This document shows, piece after piece, positions 16,780 to 25,540 of a DNA stretch of 64,000 nucleotides. Below the pieces are notes generated by a model. It saw only the letters and a program-made list of their open reading frames with translations. It did no database searches and was not told the origin of the DNA. The translations under genes and the position numbers were made by a program. This DNA is from Hymenobacter wooponensis (GTDB taxonomy: Bacteria > Bacteroidota > Bacteroidia > Cytophagales > Hymenobacteraceae), in contig NZ_SRKZ01000008.1 in the NCBI RefSeq assembly GCF_004745865.1, positions 1-64,000 of the forward strand, in the 5' to 3' direction. Every line of letters begins with the position of its first letter. Position 1 is the stretch's first letter.

Positions 16780-17052
16780 ATGTCCTCCGTTTGCTCTCAC
16801 CTCGCGGCGCTCGATCCGGCGCACTTGAAAACTGCTCCGCAGCACGTCTGCCCCGAATGCGTGGCCCTGGGTGACACCTGGGTGCACCTGCGCACCTGCC
16901 AGGAGTGCGGCCACGTGGGCTGCTGCGACCAGTCCAAGAACACGCACGCCACCAAGCACTTCCGCGCCACGCAGCACCCGGTGGTGTCGTCGGCCGAGCC
17001 CGGCGAATACTGGGTGTATTGCTACCCCGACCAGGAGTTTGCCGAGTACTAG
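16780..17052 (+). CDS. UBP-type zinc-finger protein
   Basis: The 90-residue protein consists almost entirely of a zf-UBP domain. Cys/His ligands are visible in CSHL, CPECVALGDTWVHLRTCQECGHVGCC, KNTHATKHFRATQHPVV and EYWVYCYPDQ. In eukaryotes this domain binds the free C terminus of ubiquitin; in bacteria the partner is unknown. The ATG at 16780 is 50 bp after the GAPDH stop and the kinase begins 30 bp after this gene. It therefore appears to be part of the signalling module that follows. Confidence 0.92.
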   Translation: MSSVCSHLAALDPAHLKTAPQHVCPECVALGDTWVHLRTCQECGHVGCCDQSKNTHATKHFRATQHPVVSSAEPGEYWVYCYPDQEFAEY

Positions 17053-17082
17053 GCGCTTCGTCGGTCGTTCACTCGTATTTGC

Positions 17083-18477
17083 ATGGCTCAGCTGCTGCCC
17101 GCCGACCCTACTGCCCTAGGCAGCATCCCCGCCTTTCAGGGCTTGCCGCCCAACGTACTGGCCTGGCTGCGGCAAGCAGGGGAGCTGCGCCAGTACGCCG
17201 ACGGGGAAACCGTGGTGCTGGCCGGGGCCCCCGCCGATAAGCTGCTGGCCGTGGTGCGGGGCGGCACCTACACCCAACTGCCGGGCGATGCCAGCGCCCG
17301 CGGGTTCCGGCTGGCGGCCGGCGACGTGGGCGGCTTGATGCCGTATTCCCGGCTCCAGTTTTTTCCCGCGCAGGGCGTGGCCGTGGGCGACACGGTGCTA
17401 TATGAGTTGCCTAGCCGCCACTTTCCAACCCTGGAGCAGGTCAGCCCCGAGCTGGTGCAGCGCTTGGTGGGCATCATGAACGACCGGGCCCGCGACCTGG
17501 TGCGCACGCAGGAGCGCGACGACAAGCTCCGGGCCCTGGGCAAGCTCTCGGCCGGCCTCTCGCACGAGTTGAACAACCCGGCGGCCGCCATCAGCCGGGC
17601 CGCGGCTGCGCTCACTACGGCGCTGCAAGTTATTCCGGCGCAACTGATTGAGCTGCTGGCCACCTGCCCACCCGCCGAAACCCTGACGGCCCTCACGGCC
17701 CTGGCCCTGCTGCCGGCGGAGCTGCCCCCGCCCGTATCGGCCTTGGAAGCTGCCGACCGCGAAGACGAGCTGGCCACCTGGCTGGAAACGCAAGGCTGCC
17801 CCGATGGCTATAGCTTGGCCGCGGGCTTGCTCGACGCGGATTTGGGGGTGGCGGCCCTCGCCCCGCTGGCCGGCCAATTGCCCGCCCACGCCCGGCCCGC
17901 CGCCTTTACCTGGCTGAGCGGGCACCTGACGGCCGCGCGCCTCACCCGCGACATCAGCGAGGCCTCCCGGCGCATCAGCACGCTGGTGGGCGACGTGCAA
18001 ACCTACTCGCACATGGACCGCGCCACCGGCCCCGAAAAGCTGGCCGTAACCATCGGCCTCGACAGCACGCTCCACCTGTTTGCGCCCGCGCTGCGGGAGA
18101 AAAACGTGCTCCTCACCCGTGCCTACGCCCCCGACCTGCCGCTGATAACGGGCCAGGCCGCCAGCCTCAACCAGGTTTGGACCAACTTGATTGACAACGC
18201 CCTGGACGCGCTGCCCCTAACCGGCGGGAAACTGACGGTGCGCGTCGAGCAGCGCGAAAATTGCCTGTTGGTCAGCGTGCAGGATAACGGCACGGGCATC
18301 AACGCCGAGGTGCTGGCGCACTTGTTCGAGCCCTTCTACACCACCAAGCCCCTGGGCGAGGGCAGTGGCCTAGGGCTCGACATTGCCCGGCGCATTGTGC
18401 TGGAGCACGGCGGGCGGCTGGAAGTAACCTCCGAGCCGGGCCGCACGGAGTTCACGACCTGGCTACCCATTGGCTAG
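17083..18477 (+). CDS. Histidine kinase with N-terminal cyclic-nucleotide-binding-like domain
   Basis: The 464-residue protein has a cNMP-binding-like domain (about 15-135), a HisKA domain with phosphoacceptor His161 in LSHELNNPAAAISRAA, and a long helical insertion rich in Ala/Leu (about 180-300). A HATPase_c domain follows (N-box NLIDNALDALP, G1 DNGTGIN, F/G2 LFEPFYTTKPLGEGSGLGL). There are no membrane segments, so it is a cytoplasmic kinase. The likely partner is the receiver domain of the gene at 19711, two genes downstream. The zinc-finger gene sits immediately upstream. Confidence 0.93.
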   Translation: MAQLLPADPTALGSIPAFQGLPPNVLAWLRQAGELRQYADGETVVLAGAPADKLLAVVRGGTYTQLPGDASARGFRLAAGDVGGLMPYSRLQFFPAQGVAVGDTVLYELPSRHFPTLEQVSPELVQRLVGIMNDRARDLVRTQERDDKLRALGKLSAGLSHELNNPAAAISRAAAALTTALQVIPAQLIELLATCPPAETLTALTALALLPAELPPPVSALEAADREDELATWLETQGCPDGYSLAAGLLDADLGVAALAPLAGQLPAHARPAAFTWLSGHLTAARLTRDISEASRRISTLVGDVQTYSHMDRATGPEKLAVTIGLDSTLHLFAPALREKNVLLTRAYAPDLPLITGQAASLNQVWTNLIDNALDALPLTGGKLTVRVEQRENCLLVSVQDNGTGINAEVLAHLFEPFYTTKPLGEGSGLGLDIARRIVLEHGGRLEVTSEPGRTEFTTWLPIG

Positions 18478-18642
18478 CCCTCCTACCCCTAAGGGCCGTC
18501 AACTCCCGCGTCAGCAGCATCCCCGGCGAGTCGTTGGCCCCGGGTTAGTCGCCCCACGCGCCATCGGTCTTGCAGTGGCTGATGGCCTGTAGGGCAGCTG
18601 AAATTAAGTTACCCATCCGCTAGTTACCTCCTACTTTTCTAT

Positions 18643-19707
18643 ATGCCGGATTCATCCGCCTTTGCCCCCGCCTACAGACCTACCCCGCAGCAGCCCCTAG
18701 GATCCGGTTTTACCGCGGCCAGCACCGCCGCCGACGTTATCCGGGGGCTCGACCTTACCGGCCAGGTGGCGCTGGTGACCGGGGGCTACGCCGGCCTCGG
18801 CCTGGAAACCGTGCGGGCGCTGCACGGCGCCGGGGCCCACGTACTCGTGCCGGCCCGCGACCCCGCCCGGGCGGCCGAGGCCATGCGGGACCTGGCCGGC
18901 GTCGAGCTGGAAACCCTGGATTTGCTCGACCCCGCGTCGATTGATGCCCTGGCCGCCCGGTTTCTGGCCAGCGGGCGGCCGCTGCACCTGCTGGTGCTTA
19001 GCGCGGGTATCATGGCCAACCCCCTCGCCCGCGACGCCCGCGGGTACGAGTCGCAGCTGGCGACCAATCACCTCGGGCACTTCCAGCTAACGGGCCGCCT
19101 CTGGCCGGCGCTGGTACAAGCGCAGGGCGCGCGGGTGGTGGCGGTGTCGTCGCGGGGACACCGGCTCTCGCCGGTTTTGTTTGACGACCCCAATTTCGAG
19201 CGCCGCCCCTACGACCCCTGGGTGGCCTACGGCCAGTCGAAGACCGCCAACGTGCTTTTTGCGCGGGGGCTGGACCAGCGCGGGCACGCCGCCGGCATCC
19301 GGGCCTTCTCGCTGCACCCGGGCAGCATTGCGGGCACGGGGCTGAGCAAGTACGTTACTCCGGAGCAGCTGCGGCAGATGGGCGCCGTGGATGAGGCCGG
19401 CAACATTGTGGTGGAGCCCGCCCGGGGCCTGAAAACCGTGGCCCAAGGCGCGGCCACCAGCGTGTGGTGCGCTACCAGCCCGCAGCTGGCGGGCCTGGGC
19501 GGGGTGTACTGCGAAGACAATGACGTGGCCACCACCTACTCCCCGGACAGTTCCCCTACTCCCCGCCCCATGACCGGGGTGATGCCCTACGCGGTGGCTG
19601 CCGCGAATGCTGACCGCCTGTGGGCCCTGAGCGAGCAGCTCACGGGCACTATCTACCCGCTAGGCCACCGTAGCCCGTCCGCCGACAGCCCTGTAGCCCT
19701 TAAGTGA
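18643..19707 (+). CDS. SDR family oxidoreductase, retinol dehydrogenase-like
   Basis: The 354-residue SDR has GQVALVTGGYAGLGLE (cofactor motif TGGxxGLG), the NNAG-equivalent LSAGIMA, ATNHLGHF, catalytic Ser in AVSSRGH, and Y-x-x-x-K as YGQSKTAN. It resembles the WW-domain oxidoreductase/retinol dehydrogenase branch. Its stop lies only 3 bp before the fused receiver/reductase, so the two are surely co-transcribed. The 165-bp gap upstream leaves open a separate promoter. The substrate is unknown. Confidence 0.92.
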   Translation: MPDSSAFAPAYRPTPQQPLGSGFTAASTAADVIRGLDLTGQVALVTGGYAGLGLETVRALHGAGAHVLVPARDPARAAEAMRDLAGVELETLDLLDPASIDALAARFLASGRPLHLLVLSAGIMANPLARDARGYESQLATNHLGHFQLTGRLWPALVQAQGARVVAVSSRGHRLSPVLFDDPNFERRPYDPWVAYGQSKTANVLFARGLDQRGHAAGIRAFSLHPGSIAGTGLSKYVTPEQLRQMGAVDEAGNIVVEPARGLKTVAQGAATSVWCATSPQLAGLGGVYCEDNDVATTYSPDSSPTPRPMTGVMPYAVAAANADRLWALSEQLTGTIYPLGHRSPSADSPVALK

Positions 19708-19710
19708 ACG

Positions 19711-21366
19711 ATGAAAAAGCCCGCCATTCTGGTAGTTGACGACGACCCGCAGGTGCTCGCGGCCATCAGCCAAGACTTGCGCCGCGAGTTTCGGCAGGAC
19801 TACCGCATTCTGAGCGCTAATTCTGGCCCGGAAGCGTTGACGACTCTCGCTGAGCTGCGCACGCGCGCCGAGCCCCTGGCCCTGGTGCTGGCCGACCAGC
19901 GCATGCCCGAGGTGGAGGGTGTGGAAGTACTAACCCGCGCCCTGGCCCTGTTTCCCGAGGCCAAGCGCGTGCTGCTGACCGCCTACGCCGATACCGCCGC
20001 GGCCATCCGGGCCGTCAACGCGGCCCAGCTCGACTACTACCTGCTCAAGCCCTGGGACCCGCCCGAGCAGCTGCTCTACCCCGTGCTGCACGACTTGCTG
20101 GCTAGCTGGCAGGCCACCTACCGGCCGGCGTTTGAGGGTCTGCGGCTGATTGGATTTCAATGGTCGCCGCTTTCGCACGAGCTCAAGGATTTCCTGAGCG
20201 GCTACCTAGTGGGCTACCAGTGGCTGGATATCGAGAAGGATGCCGAGGCAGCCCTGCTGCTGGCCACTACCAAGTTTACCGCCGACGACCTGCCGGTGGT
20301 TGTCTGCCCCGACGGACAAGCCCTTGCCCACCCCGACAAAGCCGACCTGGGCCGGCACCTGGGGTTGCTGGTGGCGGCGCAGCACGAGCTGTACGACGTT
20401 GTGATTATCGGGGCCGGGCCGGCGGGGCTGGCGGCGGCCGTGTACGGTGCCTCGGAGGGCCTGAAAACCCTGCTTATCGAGCGGCAAACGCCGGGCGGGC
20501 AGGCCGGAGCCTCCTCGCGCATCGAAAACTACTTGGGGTTTCCTACCGGCCTGAGCGGCAGCGAGCTGGCGCACCGCGCCTGGGCGCAGGCCACGCGCCT
20601 CGGGGCCGAGTTTATGGCCCCGCAGGAGGTGGTGAACCTTCAGGTGCAGGATGGCTACAAGCTGTTGACTTTGCGCGACCAGTCGGTTATCCGCACCAAA
20701 GCCGTGGTGCTGACGACCGGCGTCAGCTACCGCACCCTCGACGCGCCGGGCCTGGAGCGCCTGAGTGGGGCGGGCATCTACTACGGGGCGGCCCGCACCG
20801 AGGCGCGCAGTTGCCGCAACCAGCCGGTGTACATCGTCGGCGGGGGCAACTCGGCGGGGCAGGCGGCCATGTTTTTGTCTACGTACGCCTCGCGGGTGTT
20901 CATCGTGATTCGGGGCGAGCACCTGGCGGCCAGCATGTCGGCCTACCTTATCACTCAAATCGAGCAGACGCCGAACATCGAGATTCTGCCCCGCACCCAG
21001 CTGCGCGAAGCCTGCGGCGGCCAGTCGCTGGAAGCCGTGGTGGTGCAGCGCGACGGGCAAGCCCCCGAAAAGCACCCGGCCCGGGCCGTATTCATCTTCA
21101 TTGGCGCCAAGCCCAGCACAGAATGGGTGTGCCACCTCGCCCTCTGTGATGCGAAGGGCTACGTGCTCACCGGCCGCGACCTGGTGGCTGACCCACGCTA
21201 CGCCGCCCACTGGAAAGTAAACCGGGAGCCCTACCTGCTGGAAACCTGCGTGCCGGGCCTGTTCGCCGCCGGCGACGGCCGGGCGGGCGCTATGGCCCGC
21301 GTGGCCTCCGCAGTGGGCGAGGGCAGCATGGCCATCAAGTTCGTGCATCAATACTTAGCTGAGTAG
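19711..21366 (+). CDS. Receiver domain fused to a thioredoxin-reductase-like flavoprotein
   Basis: The 551-residue fusion has three parts. Residues 1-125 are a receiver domain (acidic pocket VVDDD, phosphoacceptor Asp62 in LADQRMP, Lys in YLLKPWD). Residues about 140-225 look like a degenerate glutaredoxin/thioredoxin-fold domain (IGFQWSPLSHELKDFL, no CxxC). Residues about 230-551 are a thioredoxin-reductase-like flavoprotein with FAD motif IIGAGPAGLAAAVYG, NAD(P) motif IVGGGNSAGQAAMF and C-terminal FAAGDGRAG. The TrxR active-site CxxC position reads IYYGAARTEARSC, so disulfide reductase activity is not expected. It probably turns phosphorylation into a flavin/NAD(P)H output or the reverse. 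The cognate kinase is likely 17083-18477. Confidence 0.93.
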   Translation: MKKPAILVVDDDPQVLAAISQDLRREFRQDYRILSANSGPEALTTLAELRTRAEPLALVLADQRMPEVEGVEVLTRALALFPEAKRVLLTAYADTAAAIRAVNAAQLDYYLLKPWDPPEQLLYPVLHDLLASWQATYRPAFEGLRLIGFQWSPLSHELKDFLSGYLVGYQWLDIEKDAEAALLLATTKFTADDLPVVVCPDGQALAHPDKADLGRHLGLLVAAQHELYDVVIIGAGPAGLAAAVYGASEGLKTLLIERQTPGGQAGASSRIENYLGFPTGLSGSELAHRAWAQATRLGAEFMAPQEVVNLQVQDGYKLLTLRDQSVIRTKAVVLTTGVSYRTLDAPGLERLSGAGIYYGAARTEARSCRNQPVYIVGGGNSAGQAAMFLSTYASRVFIVIRGEHLAASMSAYLITQIEQTPNIEILPRTQLREACGGQSLEAVVVQRDGQAPEKHPARAVFIFIGAKPSTEWVCHLALCDAKGYVLTGRDLVADPRYAAHWKVNREPYLLETCVPGLFAAGDGRAGAMARVASAVGEGSMAIKFVHQYLAE

Positions 21367-21370
21367 AGAC

Positions 21371-21392
21371 TTCCTTGCTTCTGAGCAAGGAA
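21371..21392 (+). terminator. Hairpin directly after the receiver/reductase fusion
   Basis: TTCCTTGCT (21371-21379) and AGCAAGGAA (21384-21392) form a perfect 9-bp stem with a 4-nt loop, starting 5 bp after the stop codon. The T-run is weak, so this is a probable rather than certain terminator. Confidence 0.6.
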
Positions 21393-21406
21393 AACTACTC
21401 CCGAAC

Positions 21407-21519
21407 GTCATGCTGAGCGGAGGCGCAGCCGAAGCATCTCGCTCGAATCGTTGCAATGGCAAAAGGGTGTACCACACTAGCGAGATGCTTCGGCTTCGTT
21501 ACACTGCGCTCAGCATGAC
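21407..21519. repeat. Long palindromic intergenic repeat (REP/MITE-like)
   Basis: The arms 21407-21443 and 21479-21519 are imperfect inverted repeats. The outer block GTCATGCTGAGCG and inner block GCCGAAGCATCTCGCT are perfectly mirrored, with a short mismatched bulge between them and a 35-bp loop. It lies just downstream of an operon terminator, typical of dispersed palindromic repeats in Hymenobacter-type genomes. It has no coding capacity. Confidence 0.7.
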
Positions 21520-21631
21520 AGTTGGTTTGGCAACATCATCTGTCCAACGTTAGCAAGCGAGAGGCTTCGGCCAGCGGACGCCAGATCAAGCAGGACAGAT
21601 GGTTTTCCAGACCATTAAACAGCTGGGTGGC

Positions 21632-22030
21632 CTAGCTTTTCTCCATCAGCTCCTTGAGCTTGCTCATTTCCTGCTCAATCAGCTCGACGGCTTTGTAGAA
21701 CGGCTCGTCGGGCATAACCGCGGGCTTGGTGAAGCTCATCATGAAGTGGGCGCCTTCGCTGCCCGCCACCACCCGGCACGGCACCAGCCAGTTGCCTTCC
21801 ACGGGGTCGTTGAACTCCTGGTCGAGGATACCAAGCTCTTTGTTCGACACCATTTTCACGTGCTGCGTGCCGCGGGGGCCTTCCATGAGCCAGTAGCCAT
21901 CGGGGCCGGGCGTGGCGCTGAACACGTTATGAATGGCCCACTGCGGCCAGTTGGACAAGTCGTTGATGAACTCCCACACCCGCTCGGGGCTCGCCTGAAT
22001 GTTGATGGTTTTGGTGACGGTATTAGCCAT
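21632..22030 (-). CDS. SRPBCC family protein
   Basis: The 132-residue protein matches the START/SRPBCC fold: N-terminal KTINIQASPERVWEFINDLSNWPQW, central EGPRGTQHVKMVSNKELGILDQEF, and a C-terminal helix FYKAVELIEQEMSKLKELMEK that would cap the hydrophobic cavity. These proteins bind hydrophobic ligands or act as cyclases or aromatases; the ligand is unknown. It converges on the repeat at 21407 and is transcribed alone. No FNR-type box is seen upstream. Confidence 0.88.
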   Translation of the reverse strand: MANTVTKTINIQASPERVWEFINDLSNWPQWAIHNVFSATPGPDGYWLMEGPRGTQHVKMVSNKELGILDQEFNDPVEGNWLVPCRVVAGSEGAHFMMSFTKPAVMPDEPFYKAVELIEQEMSKLKELMEKS

Positions 22031-22359
22031 AGAAAGAAGAAGTTACGGCCGCCAGCTGGGATCAGCACGGCCAGGTGAAATTCAAATACCTTTATGCGCT
22101 AAGCCAGTGCTCGGGGCGTCATTGGGTGACGACCCGCTGCGTGGCCGGCCCACGCCAGCAGCGCCCCTACCTCCCGGGCTGCTAAGCCACAGGCGCCCAC
22201 GGCAGAATGCCCTTGCTGGAGGCCGCCGCCCGGGGTACCTAGGGTCACGCCCCGGTGGGCAACTCAGCCCGCCTGGCCATTGGCCAACGACCCGGCTTCC
22301 GGCACCGCCGCGCTGGTAAGCGTGGAGCTATGCCGAAAGCCGGGGGCGGACAGCAGCAC
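22031..22359. other. Intergenic region without recognised gene
   Basis: No convincing coding frame on either strand. A GGTATTTG sequence on the minus strand (22083-22090) could be the -7 element for the SRPBCC gene 53 bp away. Nothing else was recognised. Confidence 0.4.
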
Positions 22360-23385
22360 TTAGGCCCGAAGCCACGGGGCCACGCGCGTGCCCAGCAGCA
22401 CAAGGGCCCGCAGGAGCTTGGCGTGGGGTAAAGTAGCCACGTCCAGCTGAAAGGTTACCCGCGTGATGCCGCCCAGCGCCTCGCTGTGGCGCAGAATCTT
22501 GGCGGCCACATCCTCGGGGCTACCCACCAACAGGGCTCCCAGCGGTCCTATCTGCGCGTTGAACTGGCCCCGGGTGACGGGCGCGCCGCCCCGCTCACGG
22601 GCTCGATTGGTGAAGGTGCGGGCGTAGCCGGGATAAAAGTCCTCCACGGCCTCGGCGGTGGTGTCGGCCACGTAGCCCAAGGAATGCAGCCCCACTTGCA
22701 GTTTCTCCGGATTATGCCCGGCCCGCTTTCCAGCTTCCCGGTAGAGATCTATCAGGGGCCGGAATTGCTGCGTTTCGCCCCCAATAATGGCTACCATCAG
22801 GGGGAGGCCCAGCGTGCCGGCCCGCACGAAGGACTGCGGCGTGCCTCCTACCCCCAGCCAGATGGGCAATACCGGCTGCTGGGGGCGCGGATAAATGCCC
22901 TGCCCCCGCAACTCGGGCCGGAATTTACCCTTCCAGTGCAACTGCTCGGTGCCCCGAATGGCGAGCAGCAACTCCAGCTTTTCCTTGAACAGGGCGTCGT
23001 AGTCATCGAGGGCAAACCCAAACAAGGGAAACGCCTCAACGGATGAGCCGCGCCCCACTACCATTTCGGCCCGACCCTGCGAAATCAAGTCCAGGGTGGC
23101 AAACTCCTGAAACACGCGCACCGGGTCGGCCGCTGACAGCACGGTCACCGCGCTGGTGAGACGAATGCGCCGAGTGCGGGCGGCCGCGGCCGCGAGAATG
23201 ACGGCGGGGGCCGAATCCAGAAATTCGGCCTTGTGGTGCTCTCCAATGCCAAACACATCCAGCCCAACCTCATCGGCCAGGACGATCCGGTCGAGCAGTT
23301 GCGCCATGGCCTCGGCGCTGCTGGGCAGGCGGCCCGTGCCGTTGTCGAGCAGCGCGGCGGCGAAACTATCAATTCCAATTTCCAT
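22360..23385 (-). CDS. LLM class flavin-dependent oxidoreductase
   Basis: The conserved start MEIGIDSFAAALLDNGTG (ATG ending at 23385) gives 341 residues; the frame continues upstream across a promoter. Features of the luciferase-like monooxygenase family are DEVGLDVFGIGEHHKAEF, RIRLTSAVTVLSAADPVRVFQEFATLDLIS, and the glycine-rich GRAEMVVGRGSSVEAFPLFG. It is an FMN- or F420-type TIM barrel; in Bacteroidota FMN is likelier. The FNR-type box at 23506-23519 reads toward this gene, grouping it with the pirin, SDR, isochorismatase and Dps operons. Confidence 0.92.
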   Translation of the reverse strand: MEIGIDSFAAALLDNGTGRLPSSAEAMAQLLDRIVLADEVGLDVFGIGEHHKAEFLDSAPAVILAAAAARTRRIRLTSAVTVLSAADPVRVFQEFATLDLISQGRAEMVVGRGSSVEAFPLFGFALDDYDALFKEKLELLLAIRGTEQLHWKGKFRPELRGQGIYPRPQQPVLPIWLGVGGTPQSFVRAGTLGLPLMVAIIGGETQQFRPLIDLYREAGKRAGHNPEKLQVGLHSLGYVADTTAEAVEDFYPGYARTFTNRARERGGAPVTRGQFNAQIGPLGALLVGSPEDVAAKILRHSEALGGITRVTFQLDVATLPHAKLLRALVLLGTRVAPWLRA

Positions 23386-23474
23386 ACAATCCTTGCTTGA
23401 GCATCCGGTGCCTTCATCGCTGGCCGGTTGGGCAAGGGCTGCTTGCTTGCTACCGGCCATGATCAGGGCACAGG

Positions 23475-23519
23475 CAAAGGTGTACCGCGGCAGCCCGCCA
23501 TTGCCTTGATATTAATCAA
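23475..23519 (-). promoter_or_regulatory. FNR-type box plus -7 element, minus strand, for the LLM oxidoreductase
   Basis: TTGATATTAATCAA (23506-23519) is a perfect palindrome. On the minus strand it is followed after exactly 23 bp by CACCTTTG (plus-strand CAAAGGTG at 23475-23482). The gene starts at 23385, giving a leader of about 85 nt. A fifth example with identical spacing on the opposite strand argues against chance. Confidence 0.75.
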
Positions 23520-23936
23520 TAAAATGGGTGGGCTGGCGGCTGACCATACCGCTGTTCGGCCTTGGGGGTTACCCCAACGGCAAGGGGCCGGGTGCCAGCC
23601 AATAATCTCACCTCTCTGCTGGGAGCTGGTAGTGAAGGCAAACTGCTCGGTTGGCCGCACGGATACTACCTTGCACCAACTGGCAACCTGCCTTAACTAG
23701 CTCGGCTGGGCTGATTCGCTGCGCGCCGGCCGGCACCTGCTGCTAGCCCTGCTGGCTTCCGGTGGTGCGCCCGGGCGAATACCCGCTTGGCGGGGGTAGC
23801 TGCCGACCGATGATAACGTCCGCCGCAAGCGCGGGTTCCCTTCCTCCGGATGCTCCCCTCAGCCACCGCCCCTCGGATAAATGCCGCCCAACCACGGCCC
23901 TTGGCCCTGGGGCTAGCCGGCCCAGCTCGTGTATTA
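23520..23936. other. Intergenic region without recognised gene
   Basis: No coding frame with convincing composition, RNA gene or repeat was recognised between the oxidoreductase promoter and the end of the frameshifted histidine kinase. Confidence 0.4.
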
Positions 23937-25540
23937 TTACGAGGGCAAGGTGGGGATGTACACCCGGAACGTTGAGCCTACTCCCAGCTCACTTTGCACT
24001 TCCACCCGGCCCCCCAGATTCTCCACGATCTTCTTGACGGTATAGAGGCCTAGGCCGGAGCCCTCGACGTGGTTGTGGAAGCGGCGGAACAAAGCAAACA
24101 GGGAGGCCTGCTGGCTCGTATCGAGGCCTAGGCCATTATCCTGCACCGTCAGACACCAATACCCATCCACGGTGCGGCAGCTTAGGTAGACGTGCGGGGC
24201 CGGTCGGGATAGCGATACTTAATGGCGTTGCTCAGCAGGTTGTACAGCAGGGAGCGCAGGCTCTTGGCGGGCATGGCCACCAGGGGGCAGGCCGCCGCGT
24301 CAACCTCCAGTACCCCGCCCGTTTGCTGCAGGGCCGGCAGCAAGTCTTGGCGCAAGTCCTCCACCACGGCCGCCAACTCAATGGGGGGAGCGGTGGGTTC
24401 GTAGGCCTGGTGCAGCTGGAGCACGTCGTTGAGTTGGACCAGCGTCCGTTGGAAGCGCGCCACCGCGCCCTGCATCATCTCCAGCAGCGCCGCCGCGTCC
24501 GAGGGAGGCGGGGTTGGCAGCGCTTCGCCCAGGGCCTGCACCAGCCCTTCCAGGTTGTTGATGGGTCCTTTCAGATCGTGCGCGGCCATGTAGACAAAGC
24601 TGTCCAGGTCGGCATTGACGCGCGTCAGATGCCGGTTGGCCTGGTCCAGCTCTTGATTAAGCACCTGAACCTGCTCCCGGGCCTGTACCTGCGCGGTTAC
24701 CTCGAAGGCAAATACATACACGGCGTCTACCCGCCGGTGTTCATCCAAGCGGGCCTGCAACGTGTAATTGAAATACGAGTCCTCCAGCCCTGCCTCCGCC
24801 CGGCGCAGCAACGGAATGCACATGTCCAGCTCTTGGTGGGTCTGGCCCGTGCGGAATACCTCCTGCAGTTGCTCCCAGACGGGCGTGCCCCGCATTTCGG
24901 GCAGCGCCTCCAGGAACGGTTTACCCAGCAACTCACGGTCAGGAAACAGCTGCTGGTAGCTGGGGTTGACCAACTCATAAACCATGTCGGCCCCCTGCAA
25001 CAGGCAGATGGCGGCCGGGGCTTGCATCACGAGGTGGCTCAGGCGCCCCCGCTCCCGCTCGGCTTCGGCCAGGGCGTCGTGCTCCCGGCCCTGGGCTTGC
25101 ACCATGGCCCGGCGTGCCCGCACCTCCTCCGTGACGTTGACCGAGCTGTGAATGATATAAGACAGGTTACCCTGCGCATCGAAGACGGGCGTATTCAATG
25201 GCTTCCAGTGGCGCTCAACAAAATGGCCCGGGCGGTCCGGGTCGAGCACATCGTAGTGCTGCAGGGCCATTTGGTGAGGCTGCCCCGTGGCAATAACTCG
25301 CTCCAGCGAAGCCCGCCAGTTTCGCACGGCATTGGCCTGCGGCGCGGCGGGGTTGTCGGGAAAGGCATCGAACAGGTAGCGGCCGATCAGCTCTTCGCGC
25401 CGTTTCAGGGTGTCGGCCAAGTACGCGTTGCTGGCCGTGAGAATGATGAATTCGGGCGATACGACGATGTACGAATCGGGTACGGTTTCGAGCGGTTTAA
25501 GCTGCTGAGCCAAGGGGGAGGTGGGTTCGGTAGCGTGCAT
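23937..25540 (-). pseudogene. PAS-PAS histidine kinase split by a frameshift
   Basis: The frame beginning at 25540 encodes two PAS domains (about 10-150 and 165-290), HisKA with MAAHDLKGPINNLEGL, and a HATPase N-box LLSNAIKYR, then stops at 24182. The rest of the HATPase domain (YLSCRTVDGYW, DNGLGLD, GSGLGLYTVKKI, VGSTFRVYIPTLPS) continues in another frame to 23937. One missing base near 24195-24202, in the CCGGCCCCGC stretch, would restore a single 534-residue kinase. As given it lacks ATP lid residues and should be inactive. A sequencing error is equally possible. Confidence 0.8.

Noticed and set aside
21999..22319. 106-residue frame upstream of the SRPBCC gene
   Set aside because: Pro/Arg/Gly-rich, no domain, and it covers the likely SRPBCC promoter.
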